Below, piece by piece: positions 61,801 through 64,000 of a stretch of 64,000 bases of DNA; the first letter of the stretch is position 1, and every line of letters begins with the position of its first letter. This stretch comes from Stereum hirsutum FP-91666 SS1. Its lineage: Eukaryota > Basidiomycota > Agaricomycetes > Russulales > Stereaceae. The translations under genes were made by a program, and so were the position numbers. The notes beneath the pieces were generated by a model that did not search any database, was not told the DNA's origin, and worked only from the letters and a program-made list of their open reading frames with translations. The stretch is taken from assembly GCF_000264905.1 (NCBI RefSeq), contig NW_006763149.1:1073377-1137376 (forward strand), in the 5' to 3' direction.

Positions 61801-62128
61801 CCAGTTCTCAGCGGAGTACCTAGTAATCCAGCGCCTGTGATCTCGTGATGAATAGTTGCTAATTGGTGTTTTGATATCTTTTTGACGTTCAGGTTACCAA
61901 CTTCCGATCCCCCATCGGTAAGTCGTCGATACCAATCCGTTATACGACCTCACTTTCGATATTCGTCGATATGGCTCTACTCTATCTCTGTCCTCCCCAT
62001 CCATAAACCACATGACTGCATACTGACGTCGAAGCTCCCTTTTGACCTTAGATCTCGTCGATACTTCACTGGAAGCCACGACTCCGCCATATCATCAATA
62101 CGTTGAACCGAATCTCGCTCAGCCATGA
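58833..62128 (+). CDS. Multi-pass membrane protein of an agaricomycete family with long Pro/Ser/His-rich tail
   Basis: A many-exon gene. The start MSNSSPTAFLLWSILSAL (58833-58886) has an N-glycosylation site and the first membrane segment. It is followed by exon 58972-59073 (FLIFLVYHIWSYDKFQCVRW, then GGRQPGAFKRIMT), exon 59145-59217 (MTVPLLLVFATGLTVLKYQE), further short exons (RSMILPLFFVFSFAWALEL, ELAFWLFLLDQGPSKREWF, TSWEYRMWY), then VVAFLGMPITALAARHDLDK and IDAWIFLVGSLGSTVTNVTF. The EGAQPDVVVRLSTFFELN motif lies in a cytosolic loop. The tail after about 60800 is low-complexity (SSPKSLAPTSLIQSPIYSPT; AYHEH-like His-rich runs) and ends VEPNLAQP at 62128. The membrane core recurs in other agaricomycete proteins without assigned function. 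Transport or sensing cannot be decided. Confidence 0.75.
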
Positions 62129-62904
62129 ATCTGGCACTTGAAAGACACGATGCTCGTGATTTTATTGGGCTCTTTCTTTCCATATTCTCGGTGTTGCTCT
62201 TTCGTGCTTTCTGTACTACTTCTTTGTACTGTTGATACCATTTCCTGCTCTGTTCTTTTTCCAATCACATACCCACGCCATATATATCCATGGTCTTGTA
62301 AAAGTATGAGCTAACATCCTACCCGAATATATTATTCTGCATCGAAGCGATGCTACCCCTTGTATCCCTACTCATGCTGTCGCCACATTCAGCGCCACTC
62401 TCCTTGAACATGCTCATGACGTCAGCTTGATCGGATTTCAAATACTGTTCAGGAGCGCCGGACGTTGCCGAGACAGCACTGTCGCCTATTTGGGCTATTT
62501 TTCTGATATCTTCTCTTTCTCGACCGCCATTCTCTCCTCTGAAATCCTTATCCACAACTTATTCTTCGACATTCCCTTCCTTTTATTCCTTGGGCTCATA
62601 CTTTCTTGAGATTGGCTGAACCGAGGGAGCCTCTCTGCAGGTTCGCACCATCCAATTAATTTCACGGGTAAAAGGTCTCGCAGATCTCCGCTGAACGCTC
62701 TAGCCAGATCAAGTAAACTGTCTACATACATACACAGTGTCATATTCTTTCCACGTCTCCGCCACAGTCCATACCCTTGGGTCTCCGCCCGACCTTCTGA
62801 TATATAACCACTGTCATCTGCCCAATCGTTCGTCCGAATATCCACGCCTCTCAAACCGCACAACGATCTCAAGGCCAGCCCAAATTATACATCCCCATCC
62901 TTAC
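62129..62904. other. Spacer with unassigned minus-strand frames
   Basis: Minus-strand frames 62319-62555 and 62495-62872 are Arg/Glu/Ser-rich and could be the end of an unidentified gene. No motif supports a name. Confidence 0.35.
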
Positions 62905-63162
62905 ATGGAACAGGCCGGTGTTTCTTCTACCGTCCGTTCCAATACCGGTCTTAGCAATGACCTTTTCCACGAGTTGAAGAGCTCTATCAGGGGAGACCTC
63001 TTCAGGCCGAGCGAACCCTTGTGCGTTGCCTTCTGTGCATCTTTGAGCCTCTTGTTACTTACAGTTTTCTAGGTTCATGGAACGGTCGAAGATGTTCAAC
63101 GGGAATGTCTTATGCACGGCCAAAGCGGTCACATCACCACTGGATGCTGTGGATGTTAGCAA
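62905..63162 (+). pseudogene. 5' fragment of an FAD-linked oxidase (berberine-bridge-like) gene
   Basis: Two phase-compatible exons, 62905-63020 and 63073-63162, encode about 69 residues: ELKSSIRGDLFRPSEPL then FMERSKMFNGNVLCTAKAVT and SPLDAVDVS. This pattern (RSKMFNGN..KAV..PLDAxDVS) is the usual N-terminus of fungal FAD-binding-4 oxidases, just before the flavin-binding segment with the KAGGYG-like motif. That motif is not found on the plus strand in the remaining 840 bases, so the gene is either truncated here or interrupted by an insertion that runs past the window end. Confidence 0.5.
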
Positions 63163-64000
63163 GTGAGCGTCTTTCCCGCTTTACTTTCCTCTCTTCGTGT
63201 CTTCCATCGCGGCCCTGGTCAGTGACTAGGTATGAAAGAACCGCAGTAGAACGGGGGCAGAATTCCTGCACGTCAGACAATCCACTTTTGTCGTTTGGGG
63301 AACGTAGCATGCCGTCTCTGATGACTGCTGGAGATGCACCGACGTCCGTCGCAGGTTTACGAGTTCTTCGTTCCCGCCCCGCATACGTTGTCGTACTTTC
63401 AACCTTCGGTATTCAGTTACTTGCGTGGTCAGGTCCCTGGCCCTCTGTATCTCCATTACACCTGCACTGGTTGCGCTCAAAGATCTGAGAATGGCTTAGT
63501 GCTTATCAGACTTTACCTCGTCGAGGATCAAGGTGTACGTTGCGCCCTTGCATGTGCCCCATATTTGCATGTTCGAGGGTTGCGGGGAGGCATATGGAAC
63601 AACCTATCAAGTTCTCGCGGTCCGCCACTGTTTACGGTCTTTCGCCCTGGGCGGTTGAGCCAAATGCAATGAACGTCCTTGTTTGCAGGCATAATATTCA
63701 CCCGAACTCCGCCTTCACTGCTATTCTGGTCCGCCTCTGAATAAACTGGGCGTTTTTTTCTTCTCATTGAAGACTATAATGCCTGGCTTTGAACTTCATG
63801 CATCCCTACGACCCAACCGTTTGGAGCACATCTCGAATGATCTGTTTCTTGTCACCCTTTCTGTCGCACTGTGCAACCATCTGACCGAGAGGTACCCGAC
63901 CCGCAAACATTATACAGCTGTCAATCCAGTTTATCCCCTATCGGTGTACTCGTCCGATCTACGATGCTATTTCTACATCGCCATGCTTCCCTCATGCAAT
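63163..64000. other. Window end, no clear gene
   Basis: A frame from 63780 (MPGFELHASLRPNRLEHISN) may be the start of another gene. It reaches the window end without a recognisable motif. Confidence 0.35.

Noticed and set aside
63226..63480. Minus-strand frame tested as continuation of a gene at the window end
   Set aside because: It is on the opposite strand to the FAD-oxidase fragment and carries no flavin-binding motif.

Overview
The window is nuclear DNA of a filamentous basidiomycete, most likely an Agaricomycete. Genes lie on both strands and are cut by many introns of about 45-70 nt with GT...AG borders. The gene set is fungal: a PMR1-type calcium pump, Elongator subunit Elp1, the rRNA factor Efg1, a Ppg1-type phosphatase, a hyaluronan-synthase/Cps1-like glycosyltransferase, a P450, a sedolisin and a UstYa-type protein. 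I see no bacterial operon, CRISPR array, rRNA or tRNA gene. Exons were assembled by hand from reading frames, splice sites and phase, so small junction errors are possible.

Layout. 1-1956 (+): 3' part of the Ca2+-ATPase gene. 2299-12240: two diverged copies of one gene (2504-4877 and 9848-12235) surround a casein-kinase-1-like pseudogene (5317-6326, -) and a complete 12-exon P450 gene (7039-9337). The first copy is cut short by an in-frame TGA. 12905-14215 (-): RS-domain protein. 16260-19652 (+): hyaluronan-synthase-like GT2. 20614-22390 (-): F-box/LRR-like protein. 23487-25073 (-): PPG1. 25328-27625 (+): alpha/beta hydrolase with a lysine-rich C-terminal half.

28459-41647 is the most accessory-looking part. 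It holds two paralogous proline-iminopeptidase-like genes, a GNAT acetyltransferase, a multi-pass membrane protein, a divergent pair of a small membrane protein and a UstYa-like (DUF3328) protein, a secreted sedolisin, and a 94-residue secreted protein with a Kex2-type KR site and two similar segments. UstYa proteins act in fungal ribosomal-peptide pathways, so this stretch could be a biosynthetic locus. That reading is an inference.

42741-64000: a kinase-like protein with basic C-terminus (-), ELP1 (-) and EFG1 (+) sharing a 362-bp promoter, a protein with a MLKL-like N-terminal helical domain, a kinase-like region without the usual catalytic motifs and a C-terminal membrane anchor (53895-57539, -), a multi-pass membrane protein with a long cytosolic tail (58833-62128, +), and the 5' fragment of an FAD-linked oxidase gene (62905-63162).

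Four introns are best read as GC-AG introns, in four different genes.
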